Source of the DNA: Rhyacichthys aspro
Lineage: Eukaryota > Chordata > Actinopteri > Gobiiformes > Rhyacichthyidae
Length of the DNA stretch: 64,000 nucleotides
NCBI GenBank assembly: GCA_036850595.1
Contig: CM072162.1
Coordinates: 18,839,758 to 18,903,757, forward strand
Direction: 5' to 3'
Below are positions 46,831 to 60,329 of this stretch, one piece after another. Below the pieces are notes generated by a model, which had not been told where the DNA came from, made no database searches, and saw nothing but the letters and a program-made list of their open reading frames with translations. The stretch's first letter is position 1. Every line of letters begins with the position of its first letter. The position numbers were made by a program, and so were the translations under genes.

Positions 46831-48524
46831 CATTGTGTTGGATATCATTTAACTAGAAGGACTTACTAGTGATGCAGAGGTGTGAATATCTGGCCTCATT
46901 TGTGGGTTTAAATAGTTTTTATATCTATCATCATTAAAACCTGCTTAAAACTGTAAGAATGAGAGACCTTTAATTGACAGAGATAAATAATTTAGTTGAG
47001 CTAAGTCTCAAACAAGTTTTTTTTTACATCTATTTAAAACCAAAACAACAATATATGGCTAATAATACACAGGTACTATGGTAACACAGTGTTTATTCAA
47101 CAAAGCACTGGAGTTGATGCAGATTTAAAATTGTGGCCTATTTGCAAGTAGTATTTTGTTGCAAGGATCAGATGGCAGTGTCAGAATAATCCACTTTTAA
47201 CATGAATTATATCAGTGTTTTTGTGTAATGTGTTTTTTCATTGATCATAGCAAGTACATAAAGCATCAAAATTTTCATAGAGAGGATGCCACATTTGTGT
47301 TTAATTTTTATTTTAGTGCTTTTTGGTTTTGATTTCACATAATTATTTTTTTGCAATGGTTTTCACTTCTGCCCTTTTGTGTAAACAGCTTCTGTAGCGT
47401 ATGTGACACCCCTGGACACAACAGTGCTGCAGTGGCTTGTTTGTGGAGCATAATATTTGTAGATATTACCTGTAATATTATGTAAATATAAAATGAGCTG
47501 GTGTTAGGCCTGCATTTAACTGCTGTCTATAGCGTACCCTGCCTTATGTCCAAAGCTTTTAGGATAGACTGAAAACCATGATAATAAATAACATCACATT
47601 TGTAGTACAATAAACGATGTCCTGTCAAAATTTTGTGTTGATCATAAATGATATTTTAATTTGTCTAAGCCTCCAGTAAATAACCTCACAAGGATAACTC
47701 TTTGTCTGATATTGTTTAGATGTATTTTCTCACACCTTCAGGTAAAATGTCCCGTTAAGTACCTTCCTGAAAGCCTCTAATCCGCTGCAAAGTCCTGGAT
47801 GAATATGCACATTACTGATTGGCTGAAACCACGTCAGGTGCTAAGTCCAGAGACGAGTCACACCACCTTTACAGTGTTTAGATGAAACATTACACAAACA
47901 TTCGGCACAAACTTCGCATCACTGTCCACACCTTCTTATCTGAGCCCCTCATAGGAGCTGTATCTTAACCATGCTGTAAGACTTCAATATGTGAGCATTA
48001 ACACGCTTCAAGGTCCTTGATTTCTCTTCAGGAATTACTGCAGAGGACAAGCTGGAGATTTGTTCCCTTCAGTCTAAAGTAAATAGGAAATCCAGAGGAA
48101 GCAATCACATAACCAACACATGCCCCGCTATCAAGAAAACACAGCAGTCTAGATTAAGATTTTGTCATAACCAAAATCATTTCTGTTTAATTTAATCTGC
48201 AGATAAACTCTTTAGGCTTTTCCTGATGCTTTTGTGGCGATAAGTACAACTTCAAGTAGAGTATTGTGAGCTCGGAAAGTGGTCCGAGGAAACAATGCCA
48301 TCTGCTCCCTTGAGTAAATGATCCGTGAGTTTTGAAGAGGTACAGAGTCGAAATGGACCGAGCACAGACAGCATCGCGCTGTTCAGACACAGGCTTTACA
48401 GAAAAGAAAAGAGGAAGCTAATCCAGAAACAGGTAGTATGTGGTTTATAGTCACTCTTACCTATTTAAATGTTCAGTTACTGTTTAGATGACTAATTCAA
48501 AAGGTGTAATATTGGCCCATCTTC
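46831..48524. other. Intergenic, mainly AT-rich
   Basis: No gene or clear element is seen. GTGACACCCCTG near 47403 resembles a lone hAT terminus. A mixed patch at 47750-47880 is weakly element-like. Confidence 0.3.
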
Positions 48525-48590
48525 TTCTGCCCTATCCCGTTAATGGACACAAGGGACTGGAGCATATCCCAGCAACGCAACACTTTTCAT
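48525..48590. repeat. Small fish-repeat fragment
   Basis: GGGACTGGAGCATATCCCAG near 48552-48571 resembles GGGCTGGAGCCTATCCCAGC, a phrase in a common fish interspersed repeat. Only about 65 bp are recognisable. Confidence 0.35.
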
Positions 48591-48999
48591 CCAAACTTGT
48601 TAACATCAATTGCCAAATTTCTTTTACATTTTGATATTATATAAAATGCCTTATATTCACCTGAGCCTATCTAAGCTACACATCAAATCAAGCAAAGACT
48701 TTATAACCATCATAATACTGACTTTAGAGTCAAAGGTACTATTATATTATATATTTTCACTTTGTACACGTCTGAACGAACTGCTGTATGGCATAACATT
48801 TTAGGTTGAAAAACACCTTCTAACAATTTTTGAAGCTTGAAAATGAAACAAAGCTTTAGATACATCAGCTATCTGCCCTAAAGCTGCATCTAATAGATCC
48901 AAGTCAAGACATTACACATAGAAAATCTACACTGTGACATAATGTATGAAGGCTAAATTGATATATGAGCACTTGTAATATTTTTTCATTTGAGACGTT
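48591..48999. other. AT-rich intergenic stretch
   Basis: No feature is recognised. Confidence 0.35.
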
Positions 49000-49430
49000 T
49001 GAGGTTTTTAGTTAAGATTTGACCGTGCACCACCGGCCTGAATAAATCTGAGGGAGGAGACAGGCCTGACCTCTCTCTGCCACAGCACCTTGGCCAAAGG
49101 ATTAACCAAACACTGGCCACTGACAAACACTCAGGAAATCAGAACCACATGCTCAAAGGGAGGCGTAGAGGCCTGCTTATTTGTTTTTGGTAAATTAATG
49201 GGGCCTAATTGATAATGTCATTACATCTTAGGAGGGGCACGAGGAAGGGCAGGGGTAAAAAATCAAGGAATGCTGCCCATCAATCCTCTTTAAATACCAC
49301 AGATGCTGGGCTCAATCGGCCCAGAAGATTAAGATCTGGTCTCTAACGAGCAGCAGACCTGGACTCACCCCGAGCTGCACTCTTCACACCAAACACACAT
49401 CTCCACAAGCTCAGGCCGTGTTTACACAGA
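49000..49430. promoter_or_regulatory. Candidate regulatory block (49.0-49.4 kb)
   Basis: Mixed sequence with GGTAAATTAATGGGGCC near 49189, CTAATTGATAATGTCATTAC near 49206, and SOX/TCF-like CCAAAGG near 49095. No coding signature is seen. Confidence 0.38.
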
Positions 49431-49869
49431 AATATGTTGTTTACTACCAAAGAATAGCCCTCAGTTCAATGTGCATTTCACTTTTCAGGTTTTGATTAGG
49501 TTTATTTTTTTAGGCATTTTAGGTTTATTGGAGTGATATAACAATAAGGAACATAAGGTCCATAACTAGTCCTTGTGAAAAACGTATTTAAATGGAGAAT
49601 AATGTTCAAGTTAATGTGTTATTATTATTTTCAGATGATGTGGCTAAAAAGGGACAGGTATATCTAAGACTGCTCCTTTTCCGTTCAGTATGATTGGTAT
49701 AATGTCTGCTTTGTTGTCTTGTTTTTGTTTATTATTGTGTTTTGTGGCGAAAATTATGAAATGGCACGAACGCAGTAAATAAATCCATTTAAAAAAATAA
49801 TGTATTTGCTGATTAAACTCTCCTGTATGACACAAAAAATGGACTAAAACCATCACACGTTAAAATGTG
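49431..49869. other. AT-rich intergenic stretch
   Basis: No feature is recognised. Confidence 0.35.
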
Positions 49870-50730
49870 TTGCTCTAAAGCTAACATTCAGCAGATACAC
49901 TCTTTTATTGTAACACAGCTGGATCTGAAAGGAAAGGCAGGTCTGGTGCGTTCAGAACAAGTGCAGCTGTGGGAAAAGCGGCCGTGGTCCATGCCGCTCC
50001 AGTGATTTAGTGGACAACACAGGGCTTTAGAGAAAGAAAACAAGTTCATTACACTTCCATACTTGAATATCACTCCCCAAAGACCTGTGGTTGGAGACAG
50101 TGAAGGAAAGAGCAGGCCTCATCCTCTTCTCTAAAAGTTATTAGAGAAGCCCCAGGGTGAACATGTCATTTACAATGCTCTCCCCGGGACCCCTGACCCC
50201 AACTCTCTGGGGTCACCGCTTCATTTCAAACAGTTTGTATTACTTCAGCGCTCACCAGCACAACTTTCATGCTTCCTCCCAAAAAACTTAAGCCGGTTTT
50301 GTGCGTGTGCGTAGGTTGAAGGGTGGTGCGATGGCGAATGATTACAAATGTCTCCGTTCTACATTAATTGGATCAAGATGACTCACAGCTTTTTCAACAA
50401 GATCTTAGTTGTTTCAAAGGAGATGGATTAACAATTAAAATGTTTGGAAAAGCTGTGGAATACACCTTGAACAGAAAATAAGGCGCATTAACGTGAATAA
50501 ATTACATTCTTCCCACTGGGAATATCATTAGCAGGAATTCCTCCCAAAAGACTCTGTCTTACTTTTTATCTTCCAAATTAAGAAAAATGTGTACAATAAT
50601 AATCATCTCTTTCAAGACTCCATATTACACACAGAGCTAATCTGTTTTACAGTGAATCCTCTGGAGCCGTAACCTCCTGTTTGCTTCACAAAGGTCATTC
50701 ACATACAACGCTAAGCTCATAATTAAATTT
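49870..50730. promoter_or_regulatory. Candidate regulatory cluster (49.9-50.7 kb)
   Basis: Complex sequence in two parts: 49920-50260 is GC-richer, and 50330-50700 has CATTAATTGGATC near 50362, GGATTAACAATTAAA near 50425 and GCGCATTAACG near 50483. Nothing coding is recognised. Confidence 0.35.
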
Positions 50731-51529
50731 ATACAAGGACTGAGACTGCTACATTTCACTTGGAGTCATTTTTTTCCAAATATCAGTAAGCTCTCTCTTA
50801 ATATTTATGAAGTACAATTTAACAAAACATATATCTTTGCCTTATGTCACTTTTTGTCTAAAACAAACCAAAACAAGGCAGGCTTCATAATTGGAACACA
50901 TACAGCAATATTGACACATCTAAACCCTGCATTCAATGGTGATAATCACATGTGAGTACTATGTGCATCAATTCTTATCGCATTACAGCTACTTTACTCA
51001 GAATGTACATTATGTGAATAGTGATATCTGCAGCATGTTCCATATAAAACCACATCTCTTTACATAAATGTAGTATTATAACATAACAAATCTCATTATT
51101 TAGAATACTATGTTTATTACAGTCATGTGATCAAGTCACAACAAATCTGAAATTGGGAACATATTTAGTTTTCTATCTCCAATACAACACACTTTACAGT
51201 TTTGTTGATTTGAAAGGCCATTTCCTTTTTTAGCAATGACCCAATGTAGTGTAGACGCTGCACAAAAATGTAGTTGGTTATATTTTTAGAACAAAAATGC
51301 TACTAAATAAATCAGATTTCAAATGGACTGTTTACATACTGAAGGTAAATAACCATAACCCACTCTTTTTTACTGAATTCTCTGTCTCTTCTGTGTCTAT
51401 TGAAACTGAACTGAAAACCAACAAATATCTGCAGCAGCATTAACAGGATGAATAAAATGATCACATCCAATAAAAAAACTGTCACTACACTGTGCTTTAA
51501 ACAAAATAAGACATCTGCTAAAGATCCTA
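50731..51529. other. AT-rich intergenic stretch
   Basis: No feature is recognised. Confidence 0.35.
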
Positions 51530-51850
51530 CTCAGCTTTGCCAAGTTGTCGAAAGATTTTCAGCGATGATAAGACGTTAACCTCCTCCGAGCGTTATCTCT
51601 GCCAACGATTAGCTCCAGCGTGTTTATGAGCAGTGATGCTTTCAGACATATGTGCTGAGGCTGAAGCTGCTGTAGGAGCAGTCCTCTTCACCTCAGACTC
51701 CTCTGGCAGCACATTAAACCAGAGCACAGCCTCCCAACTCTGAGTCAAATACTGGACAAAGACGGAGACAAACACAAGGCTCCCACAGGTGCATGAACTC
51801 CTCGGAAAATGTCGAATATTTGAGAACTTCTTTAATGTTTAATGAGTCAT
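51530..51850. promoter_or_regulatory. Weak candidate regulatory block (51.5-51.9 kb)
   Basis: A GC-richer patch with CCTCCGAGCG and CAACGATTAGCTCC near 51603. The 60-codon minus-strand frame is not recognised. Confidence 0.25.
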
Positions 51851-52559
51851 TGCCTGTCACTGTTTTAAGTGCATTTAGGTCAAGTTAGTGTTTTCCATTT
51901 ACAAAACAAGACCTTATCTATGTTCAACATTTGTAAGTTTGAGCATTTTTGGACCTAGAACTTCCCAATAATTTCAATATTTACAGATGCAGTAGACATT
52001 AGTAAAGAGACTCCAGGGGGCTCCAGGCAAGAGTTACACAAGGGCCCACAATACACTTTAAACCTGAGGCACATTCATAAACCCTGGTAAGTCCATAAAA
52101 GGGTAAAAAATGTACAAAAAAAGGCATAATCACTGCATTTCATCAAAGCATTTTAATTGTGTTCATTACATAAAGTGTGACATAATAGTGAAGAGATTAC
52201 AGTTGGAATGAATTAGGCTTAAAAGAGATTTTTTTTATGCTTTTAGTCTTAATTCAATAACATACAAATAACAAGTTGGTGGTTATATCGATCTTTTTAC
52301 TAAAAACAGCCATCTTTTGTTTTGTTTTGTTTTGTTATTGCCTGCTTTACTGACACTTCTGAATGACCTCTGACCATAATAATCATATTAACTTTGTATC
52401 TGTTTATATTGTTTATATTTCACTACATAAGCTGCTGTAAAATATTAAAAATGGACCCTGAAATTGTTTTTGATCTGACTCGGGGAAAAGGTGTTTGAAA
52501 CCTCCAAACAGATTGCATATTAGCTCGACAGAGGAAAATAATTTGTCAAAACCTTATTT
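51851..52559. other. AT-rich intergenic stretch with a (TTTTG)n microsatellite
   Basis: A short TTTTG tandem run lies at about 52315-52336. CTCCAGGGGGCTCCAGG near 52011 is a small direct repeat. Nothing else is seen. Confidence 0.45.
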
Positions 52560-53250
52560 TAAAGCTCTATGAATGTCATCCTTTGTTGCTGCTCTTAATT
52601 GAAATGTAGTTCACTGAGTGAGGAAATATATGAGCGCACACATGGCTGGTGTCGGCCCCGTGTTTTATGGCAATGCTAACCACACCTGGTTAATATTAGC
52701 ATCCTCCTTACTGTATACTTTACATTCCTCACGTCAGTTTTAGTTTGATTTATCTGCCAGAGGTTAGATAGTAGCAGATAAAAATACAGTTTTATAGCGA
52801 TTCAAAGATTTGCTGATAATTGTTAATGAATAAATATGAAAGGCATTTCCCAAATGAATTTAGTGCGAGGTCATTTCTGAGATAATAACTAAGCATGCAA
52901 TAATGTTGTGATGGTGATATACGGCCAGTCTCCCGAGGGCTGTCATCTGCAAATGATTCAGACGAGGACTAAGCCATTTCATGTGGCTAAGAGCTTCACA
53001 AACTTATGCAGCTATTTGTAAGTCTAACAGCTGGGCCAGTGGAAATAATAATGTGTTTAGTGTGTGCTCATCTGTAGTGGACTCCTCAACAGTCCACTCA
53101 GCTAATTAGCATAGCTCTAGCATCTGCATTATATACATGCATTTAACAGTAATGCTGTTAATATTATGTAATCGGGGGATTTGCAGCACAGTGTTTAGAT
53201 TCCCTACATGTAGCCACTAAATCTGTAAATAATGTTATATTTTCAAGTGA
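52560..53250. promoter_or_regulatory. Candidate regulatory block (52.6-53.2 kb)
   Basis: Complex sequence with CTCTTAATTGAAATG near 52592, GGTTAATATTAGCATCC near 52688, GCAAATGATTCAGACG near 52950 and CAGCTAATTAGCATAGC from 53099. No proteins are recognised. Confidence 0.37.
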
Positions 53251-53989
53251 TTTTTCATCATCTCATGCCTCCTTATTATGTTTACACCTCATTTACTTAA
53301 TTTTTACTTTAGTTTTTAGCATCATTACTGTATATATACATGCATTTAATAGGTTTGATATTGACTTGTCAGAAGATTTGCAAGATGATATTATCCAGCC
53401 ACTGTGTGTCTGATTATGTGGATAGGCCTTGTCAAGCCACCTTTACTTTCTTCTCACCACTCCATCGACCAAATTAGCACAGGTCTATGAAGGTCTAAAA
53501 ATGTATATTTCTGCTCTTACTCTTGAAAAGCAAATCAACGTTGCGTAATGTCTGAGATTCAGGTTGCAGTTGGATTGGAAACTTTTCAGGAGTTTTATAA
53601 AGCTACATCTGGAGAGCTTGTATTTGCTCTTCTTATCGTCCAGTGTCAGTTCTTTCTAATCCCGTCCAGTTACAAAAACGACAATATGCACCGATTTAAA
53701 AGCAGTGGGACAACACCACAGCAGTAGGATCCATACATTCAGGAGACACTGTGTGATGCAGCAATGTGTTGTGAAAAGCCAGATATAACCAGCTCTTAAA
53801 CTCATACTTGTCTTGTCCTATTTCCATCAGCCATTCTTCTCTAAAAACAGCCGAGTGTGTGCGTTTCCATCGGCGACATCTACATATAATACTGTGAGTG
53901 AAAGTAATCCAAAATTTGGGCAGCGCTCCTATCATTTCGAAAATCATTCAAAATGTAAAAATAAATGAAATCCATTTATGGAAACGTGA
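53251..53989. other. Intergenic, no clear feature
   Basis: AT-rich. An 83-codon minus-strand frame at 53696-53947 is not recognised. Confidence 0.3.
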
Positions 53990-54560
53990 TCACAGAGCGT
54001 TGCAGATGTGAAGTCACCTTTACTCCCGTCTCTCTGTTCTTCCCTAAATCTACAGTCTCTAAAACGAGGCCCTGCCCCCCTCCGTGAACCTTAGCACAAC
54101 CCCGGGCTCCTGAACCCACTTGTACATTTTAGGCCTCGATAATAAACCAACATCTGCGCAACTTACAAGTGCTTTACCAGAGTTAATTGAGTAAATTGAA
54201 GCAAGCTGCAGAGCCGTGCTGATCTATGATCCCCCGTTGAGGGCCCAGAAGGGAGACAACAGATTTACTGCGAGGACAGTGGGCGGCCTTTTGTTCAGGC
54301 CTGGTTCATGGGAAGTTTGAGGTCAGTCGGGATTAAAATATCTGAGGGAACAAATGGAGTAATTTGAGTGCAATATAAGGAGCGCCCTGCCAGATTTTGA
54401 CCAAAGATCCAGGTGTGATTTATTTGATTTTAAGCCCCATATCCCCTTTTCATCTTTTTTTAACCGTTTCCCATTATTAAGGATTTACAGATAACATGAA
54501 GATTTTTAAACAAACGCTTTGGTTTGAGGTGAACTGACCGAGACAAAGAAAGACTGGGCA
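53990..54560. promoter_or_regulatory. Candidate regulatory block (54.0-54.6 kb)
   Basis: GC-richer, complex sequence with CAGAGTTAATTGAGTAAATT near 54179, a GCCGTGCTGATCTATGATCC patch near 54213, and CGGGATTAAAATATC near 54328. Nothing coding is recognised. Confidence 0.36.
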
Positions 54561-57179
54561 AAACAAATACCAGTGGGATTAATTAGTTGTTACTTAGATG
54601 TGACCCTCCTTGGCCTCATTTAGGAGTATATTAATTTAAAATCTCTAATATAATATTTAGGAGATTCAGATTGGTGTAAAATAAACATATCTTGCTTGAA
54701 ATGGACGATCAGGAGAGAAATGGAAAAGGAGAAATTAGTTGAGATTCTATAAAAATCCAAATCCAAATTGGAGAAAAAAGCATACAAAATTAAAGTTGTA
54801 AAAAGTCTTATGCCCAGATTAGTTTTTGCCTTTATTTAGACGAGAAGTCATTGGGATCCTTCCTTCAGGGATTGAAACAACTCTAATTCATTGTCTATAT
54901 TGTATTTATCATTAGCAACACTAGCTACATAACCATGACAAAACTCTTGAAGCTGTTTTGGGTTTGACACTTGAGGAAAATTGTCTTTCTTTTTCTACTG
55001 TCGCTTGTGAAACATGTGTCAACCAGAAACTAGTATAAATACCTGAAATTTTCTGATTAGTTCCACATAACTTTAACTGGACTGGCCAATTTATATTTCC
55101 TACATTACCTCCACAGCGGCACAGCTTTGACGATAGCTGATTTGACGGCAGATTTACAAATTGGGTTTCCATAGAATAAAGGACAGAAGAGATTAGGAGT
55201 GTCTAATACAAAATACATTTAGAAAAACACATAATGCTATAAGTAGATGTTTCTGTGGGCTGTGAGTTGAAGCCCTCAGTCTGAATATTTCTCCTGAAGT
55301 GGAGCTGGAGCTGAGTGACTGAGGTGGTCCTTTTACAAAGTGACGGTGTTAAATTGAGCATTTAAAAGAACCACTCAGGGGGCCTAGTAAAAAGTGTCTG
55401 GGGAGATGTGACTGAGATGGATAGACCATAACAGCTGAGAGTGTGGGGCTCAAAGAGGTGCAGGGCAAATCTTATGGAAGGTAATGCCCTGCAGAATGTT
55501 TGTATTTACATTATTTATTTATTGTACTGGATTTTTGTATGCAGCATTTCCAGCCCAAAAGTGAATACAATGTGTAAAAAAAGTGGTTTAAAATAAAACA
55601 AAACACTGCAAATACCTTAACAACTAAACTATCTAATTTGACTGATTTATTCTGTATTATCCACACAAAGCCCTGCTACCTTTTCCGGATTCAGTCTTAC
55701 TTATGGGTCTCCGATAATAAACAAAATCACACTACTTTGGTCTCATTAAACATCTAATGACTGCACTAAACTGTGATCTATTTCTGGTCGAGTAAAATGG
55801 TTCACGGAGTGGGAGGCAGCCATGTGACTCAGAAGAAGACAAAGACGAGCGGATTTAAACGTGGATTTGAGTCTTGAACAATGGAGAGATGGAGTAAATA
55901 GGCCTTGATGGCTCACAAGGCTGCTTCTCCACAACAAAGACACTTACAGCCTGTATGTTCTGCACAAGAAGACAGACTTTTAGACTCATAGATGCTACCT
56001 TTGTTCATTTAAGCCCAATTTTCTGGTTAAACAACTCTATGTCAACATATAGCTACCTTTTCTGTCCACATGAATCAAAAATAAATGCTCTTTAAATACA
56101 GTATTATGGAAAACCGTTTTCCACCTTCTTAGACTTCTTTGGATATCTATTACATTAAGTGTTTGTCAGACCATATAAGATTTTACAGATGAATTTGTTG
56201 CATTGTATTTTGCATAAATATTTGTCCGTGTTTTGCTTTGAACTGCTGATGTGTATGTTTTTCACCAGATGTTCTCCTCGTCTCGTGAAACATGTGCGTC
56301 GTCTGTAACTGCAGTACATCTGTCTGTAACAGGAGGCAGTTGTTATTGTGCACAGTCAGAGGGAATGCAGTCCACAAATGCACTGTGGCCTGTGGCATTT
56401 CCTACACACATTCCCCAACAAAGCATCTTCAGACTCCAGGCCCTGTCTTTAATGTGTGTAATAATGTGTTTAAAGTTACCAGGTCCAGGTGAGCATTCAC
56501 GAGACGAGTTGTTGGGACAGTGTGCAGGATTGAGTCGTTTAAACTTGGATGTGTGAAGAGAATTAGATGTAGGGCATTTATTTTGCTGAGTGTGGTACGA
56601 AAGTTGTAAAAGATCTTCCCCAGACCACAATGTAAACACCTCTAAAAACTAATAAAGGGGCATCTAGATCAGGTATTGTTCTTTTCATGGCCATTTCATA
56701 CTAAAAGATATTATTATTAATCAACAACTGTAAACTTAAAGTCACACAAAGCAGGGAAGTGGGACTCATGCCAAACTGAGCATGCTCTACAGACAACAGT
56801 AGAAGGAAAAAAAGTAAGAATAAACTTCTCAAATAAACTTGTTCAGCCCTCCACTTTTTTTTTTTTTTTTTTTTACAATGAAGATCCTGTTTATTGTTTA
56901 AAAGCAAAATAAAGCTGAAAAAAAATCCAAATGGGACGACGGGCAGCACAAACTGTAAGTAGCATTATTTGCATTGGAAGCTATGTTTACTTTTTATGTC
57001 TCTGTTCAAATAAATCAAAGAAATAATGCTGTAAAAAAGTTAAAGAGGCCTCTGAATGAATAACACAAATTTGAACATAACGTAAATAACTTAAGTCTAT
57101 TCTGTTATGATCTGAGAAAGAAATGAAAGATCTAATGTTTGAAAGTATTTATGATCTGCTAAAAAATGTTGTACTGACT
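54561..57179. other. Intergenic, mostly AT-rich filler
   Basis: No gene is recognised in 2.6 kb. A 20-T run lies at 56855-56874. A mixed patch at about 56240-56560 has overlapping open frames (101 and 66 codons on +, 98 on minus) that match nothing I know. A second mild patch is at 55250-55490. Confidence 0.35.
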
Positions 57180-57800
57180 CATTTCTTCACAGTGTCTGCC
57201 TGCATATTTAATTTATGTTTGTCCGTCGCCTCTTTAGCACCCGATTAAAGGATAATTTAGAATAAACAGCTGCTAGATTTGAACAAAATGCCTGTTTGCG
57301 ATCTTTCATAAGTTCAGTGATAAGAAATAGGAAGCCAAAGGATTTCTGCACTCCCTCTTGGACACACACACACAGAGTCCCATCTGTCTAATAAGGACAT
57401 TAACAAGAAAAAATTAAAGCATATGCTACAATCGCTGAAGATGATTAAACATTTAGTCCAACGCTGGCTACATTCCTGCCTCAAATTTACAACCAGATCT
57501 TTTCATGCTCCACACTGAGCCTCACAAGTCTCATTATCTTTCCCAAAATACAAAGACTATACTCCCTGTGCCAGTGAATTTCCTCGTGATTGGACACAAA
57601 AGATAATTAGCCATGTTGTATCAATGGGCTGCCAGCCACACCATCTCTTTAAACCTTTCTCGCCCAGACGTGGCCAACGCTGGCTGCGTGCCGCCCTCAT
57701 TCACAGACTGTACAGTGAACTGGAGAGGGTCTGAGGAAGGGGAGCAGGGAGGAAAGAGTGGGGTTTTATATGTTAAAAATAAATTAGAAGCGAAATGTTG
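57180..57800. promoter_or_regulatory. Candidate regulatory block (57.2-57.8 kb)
   Basis: Complex sequence with GCACCCGATTAAAGG near 57237, AGATAATTAGCC near 57601 and a GC-richer end at 57655-57760. A short CA run is at 57363-57374. The 62-codon frame near 57613 is not recognised. Confidence 0.35.
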
Positions 57801-57913
57801 ACGTGATTACAGAAGGACAAAATAGGTTCATTTATTTGAATCTATGAGAATTGGCTGAATTGTGTGGGACGTAATGGTTTAGCAATGGTTTAACTTTTGA
57901 GCTCATGTTGGGC

Positions 57914-58095
57914 TTTTTTTTTTTTTTTTTTTTACATTTTTATGGGGCTTTTTGGGCTTTATTGATAGATTGACAGTAGCTGGACGAGGAAGCAGGGTGA
58001 AAGAGAGTGGGGAATGACATTGGGCAAATGACCCGACCGAGGCTCAAGCGTCCTTTTCATATGCTCTACCTGAGCTGACAGGGGCGCATAAAGGA
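57914..58095 (-). mobile_element. tRNA-derived SINE, minus copy with poly(A) tail
   Basis: On the minus strand it reads CAGCTCAGGTAGAGCATATG (an A-box-like tRNA head), then GGGTCATTTGCCCAATGTCA (minus strand of 58015-58034), a pyrimidine-rich body, CAATAAAGCCCAAAAAGCCC, and a 20-A tail (the T run at 57914-57933). It is the same family as the + copy at 25655-25802. Its head is better preserved than in the first copy. Confidence 0.62.
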
Positions 58096-58585
58096 TGGGC
58101 TTTATTTTTAAAATCTCTCTGCACAACACATAATGTACTGCACTGGTTTTTATGAAGGACCCTTAAACTGTGTAAGATACAGGGACGCAATTAGATGTTG
58201 CTTTTTATCAAATATAGCATCATGGCACCTGTTTGTATCATCCAAACATACAACAGTCGTCAGAGCCTGTGATATTTCATACAAAATAAATACGACTAGT
58301 AGTTTTTATGTTTCAGAGTATACTTCAGCTATTTCTGTTCTCTTTTCTCAAATGTGGTGTTTTTACTTGTGCAGTTGTAAATTAGAGATATACAAGAGAT
58401 ATACGCTCCCAGACGTGTGATCATTGAACTGTTTTCCTGTGGGTTTCAGTGAACATTTAAGGTTTATATGCCGTTTATTGTGTTAAGTGATATTTTTCTT
58501 TTCTTTTTTTTTTATCTCCTTCTGGGAAAAATATGTTCATCTCAGGAAGACCCCATTTCTGCTGCTGCTGACTATTGTCACCTGT
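58096..58585. other. AT-rich intergenic stretch
   Basis: A 95-codon + frame at 58133-58420 is not recognised. No other feature is seen. Confidence 0.3.
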
Positions 58586-58670
58586 CAAAGCTCATCTAAT
58601 GTAACATCATTTATTTATAATAAGTGTGAATGTAATAGGTGTAAACACTGATGAGCACGTTTATGATTTA
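58586..58670. repeat. Copy 1 of a locally duplicated ~85-bp module
   Basis: From CAAAGCT at 58586 to GATTT near 58668, the sequence matches 60630-60715. The core TAAGTGTGAATGTAATAGGT (58621-58640) is identical in both. The core carries two T-box-like half-sites (AAGTGTGAA and AGGTGTAA) and, in this copy only, a forkhead-like GTAAACA. Confidence 0.65.
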
Positions 58671-58959
58671 TGATTTTAATTTAGTTGCACTATATTGTGT
58701 AGCGTATTGTATTATGTATAGTGCATTGTTGTCCATCAGTAAAACATATTCTTATATTTAAAAACTGAACTGTCTTATTCATATCTGTCTTTTTCTGTCT
58801 CATTCTTAATACTAAAAATAGGTTATTTTATATATCATGATTCATCTATTCAAAACTGAGCTATAATAATTTTTGATCTAATAATATTTGGGGAGTAAAA
58901 TATTCTGTTTCCATTTATAGTTTTCTAATGTGATACTTTCTAATGTGAATAAAATCATA
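58671..58959. other. AT-rich intergenic stretch
   Basis: No feature is recognised. Confidence 0.35.
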
Positions 58960-59520
58960 TATCCTCATGAGCTAACGAGACTGGAGCAGAGAGCATGGGA
59001 GGACGGGTGGGAGTGAAAAAGGGAGGGAGGGAGAGAAACTGAGGGCCAAACTCGTTTTCCGCTTGATGGGTTAGCTGCGGAGAATGTGCCTTTACTAGGT
59101 AAATGATTAAGGGAGGTGGGAGGACCTACGCTGCTCTGCTATTATGTACTTCAAAGGTCTCCAAAGGCAGGTTAAATGAAAAGCAAATGTGTTGCCCTGC
59201 TGCTCAAATACCTCAAATGTTTTAGCAGGTGCAAGCAATGAAGAGGCGGGCAGTGACAGCCCAATGGTGCACCTTGCTCGGGAATCACGGATCCTCCTGT
59301 TTCGGGGGAGACAGACGGATGGCGTAAGAGCAGCGAAGGGTGAGACAGGTCCGGGGTCCGTCAGCGCGAGGGAGGTCGAGCTCTGTTCAACGTTTTCATC
59401 ACGCTGACCTTTGTTTGACACCAGGTGAAAGGCAATGGGCTGCAAGAGGAGAACTGAAGGTGTCGGAGACTGGGACCTGAGCAGGCTCGTTCAATAATAG
59501 CAGATTTATGACGTAATTTA
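58960..59520. promoter_or_regulatory. Candidate regulatory block (59.0-59.5 kb)
   Basis: GC-richer, with GGGAGGGAGGGAGAG near 59022, a CpG-bearing part at 59245-59400 and TGGGTTAGCTGCGG near 59068. The overlapping 112-codon minus and 72-codon plus frames are not recognised. Confidence 0.33.
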
Positions 59521-60329
59521 TTGTATTTAAAAGCAGCAATATAAAAGGATAATTTGTCATTTTCTTCTGTGGCACGTTACACTGGTAGTTTGACAATAAA
59601 TAGAAAAACACGTTTGTCTGCTTCGTGAAAAACCTTTTATGAAATACTTACAGAGATAAAGCTGAATCAAGGCACTCTTTAAGCTGCTTTTTCTTTTCTC
59701 GATACATGCATTTAACCTTTTCCAAAGACATCTGTTTATTATTAAAAGGTTTAGGGTTAGGAGAGGACCAACAAAATACTTATATTGATATGTTGACCAC
59801 AAGGGTTGGGTGCAAGTTGTTTGTCTAATGATCTAATGTTAGCTTTGGTGCTTAACGGGCTGTTTTATTGACTATTAAACACCTCTGTATTGATTATCAA
59901 TAACGACATGCTCAGCTCAAGCTTAACTCAGTGAGACCCTGTTTCTGTTTCGCTAAGCAATAATCAATAGAGAAATAGATTGTTAGACACACAGAAAATA
60001 GTATTTGCAACAGCTTAAAGATTTGTATTTACAGAATTACTGTGTTGTTATCTAACAATCACCATATTGTCATTTATTATATTCATATGTCTATTGTGAA
60101 TGGTAAAAGTTTGTCTGAGAAGGTAGTTATGTTTTGTTTTCATATGTTTTTGTCCCAGGATGATCCATGTATTTTTGTTTATAGCTGCAATAATATTCCA
60201 ATATCTGAAATATTAAAAGTGAAATATGTAAAGTAGGAACTAAGTTATATAGTTTATGAAGCTTTCCAGTCCTACTTTAGGCATGTGTTTTCCATTTCAA
60301 ATGCATTTACTTCACACTAAACACTTCAC
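59521..60329. other. AT-rich intergenic stretch
   Basis: No feature is recognised. Confidence 0.35.

Noticed and set aside
47400..47415. GTGACACCCCTG resembling a hAT end
   Set aside because: No partner end or target duplication could be found, so it is too short to call.
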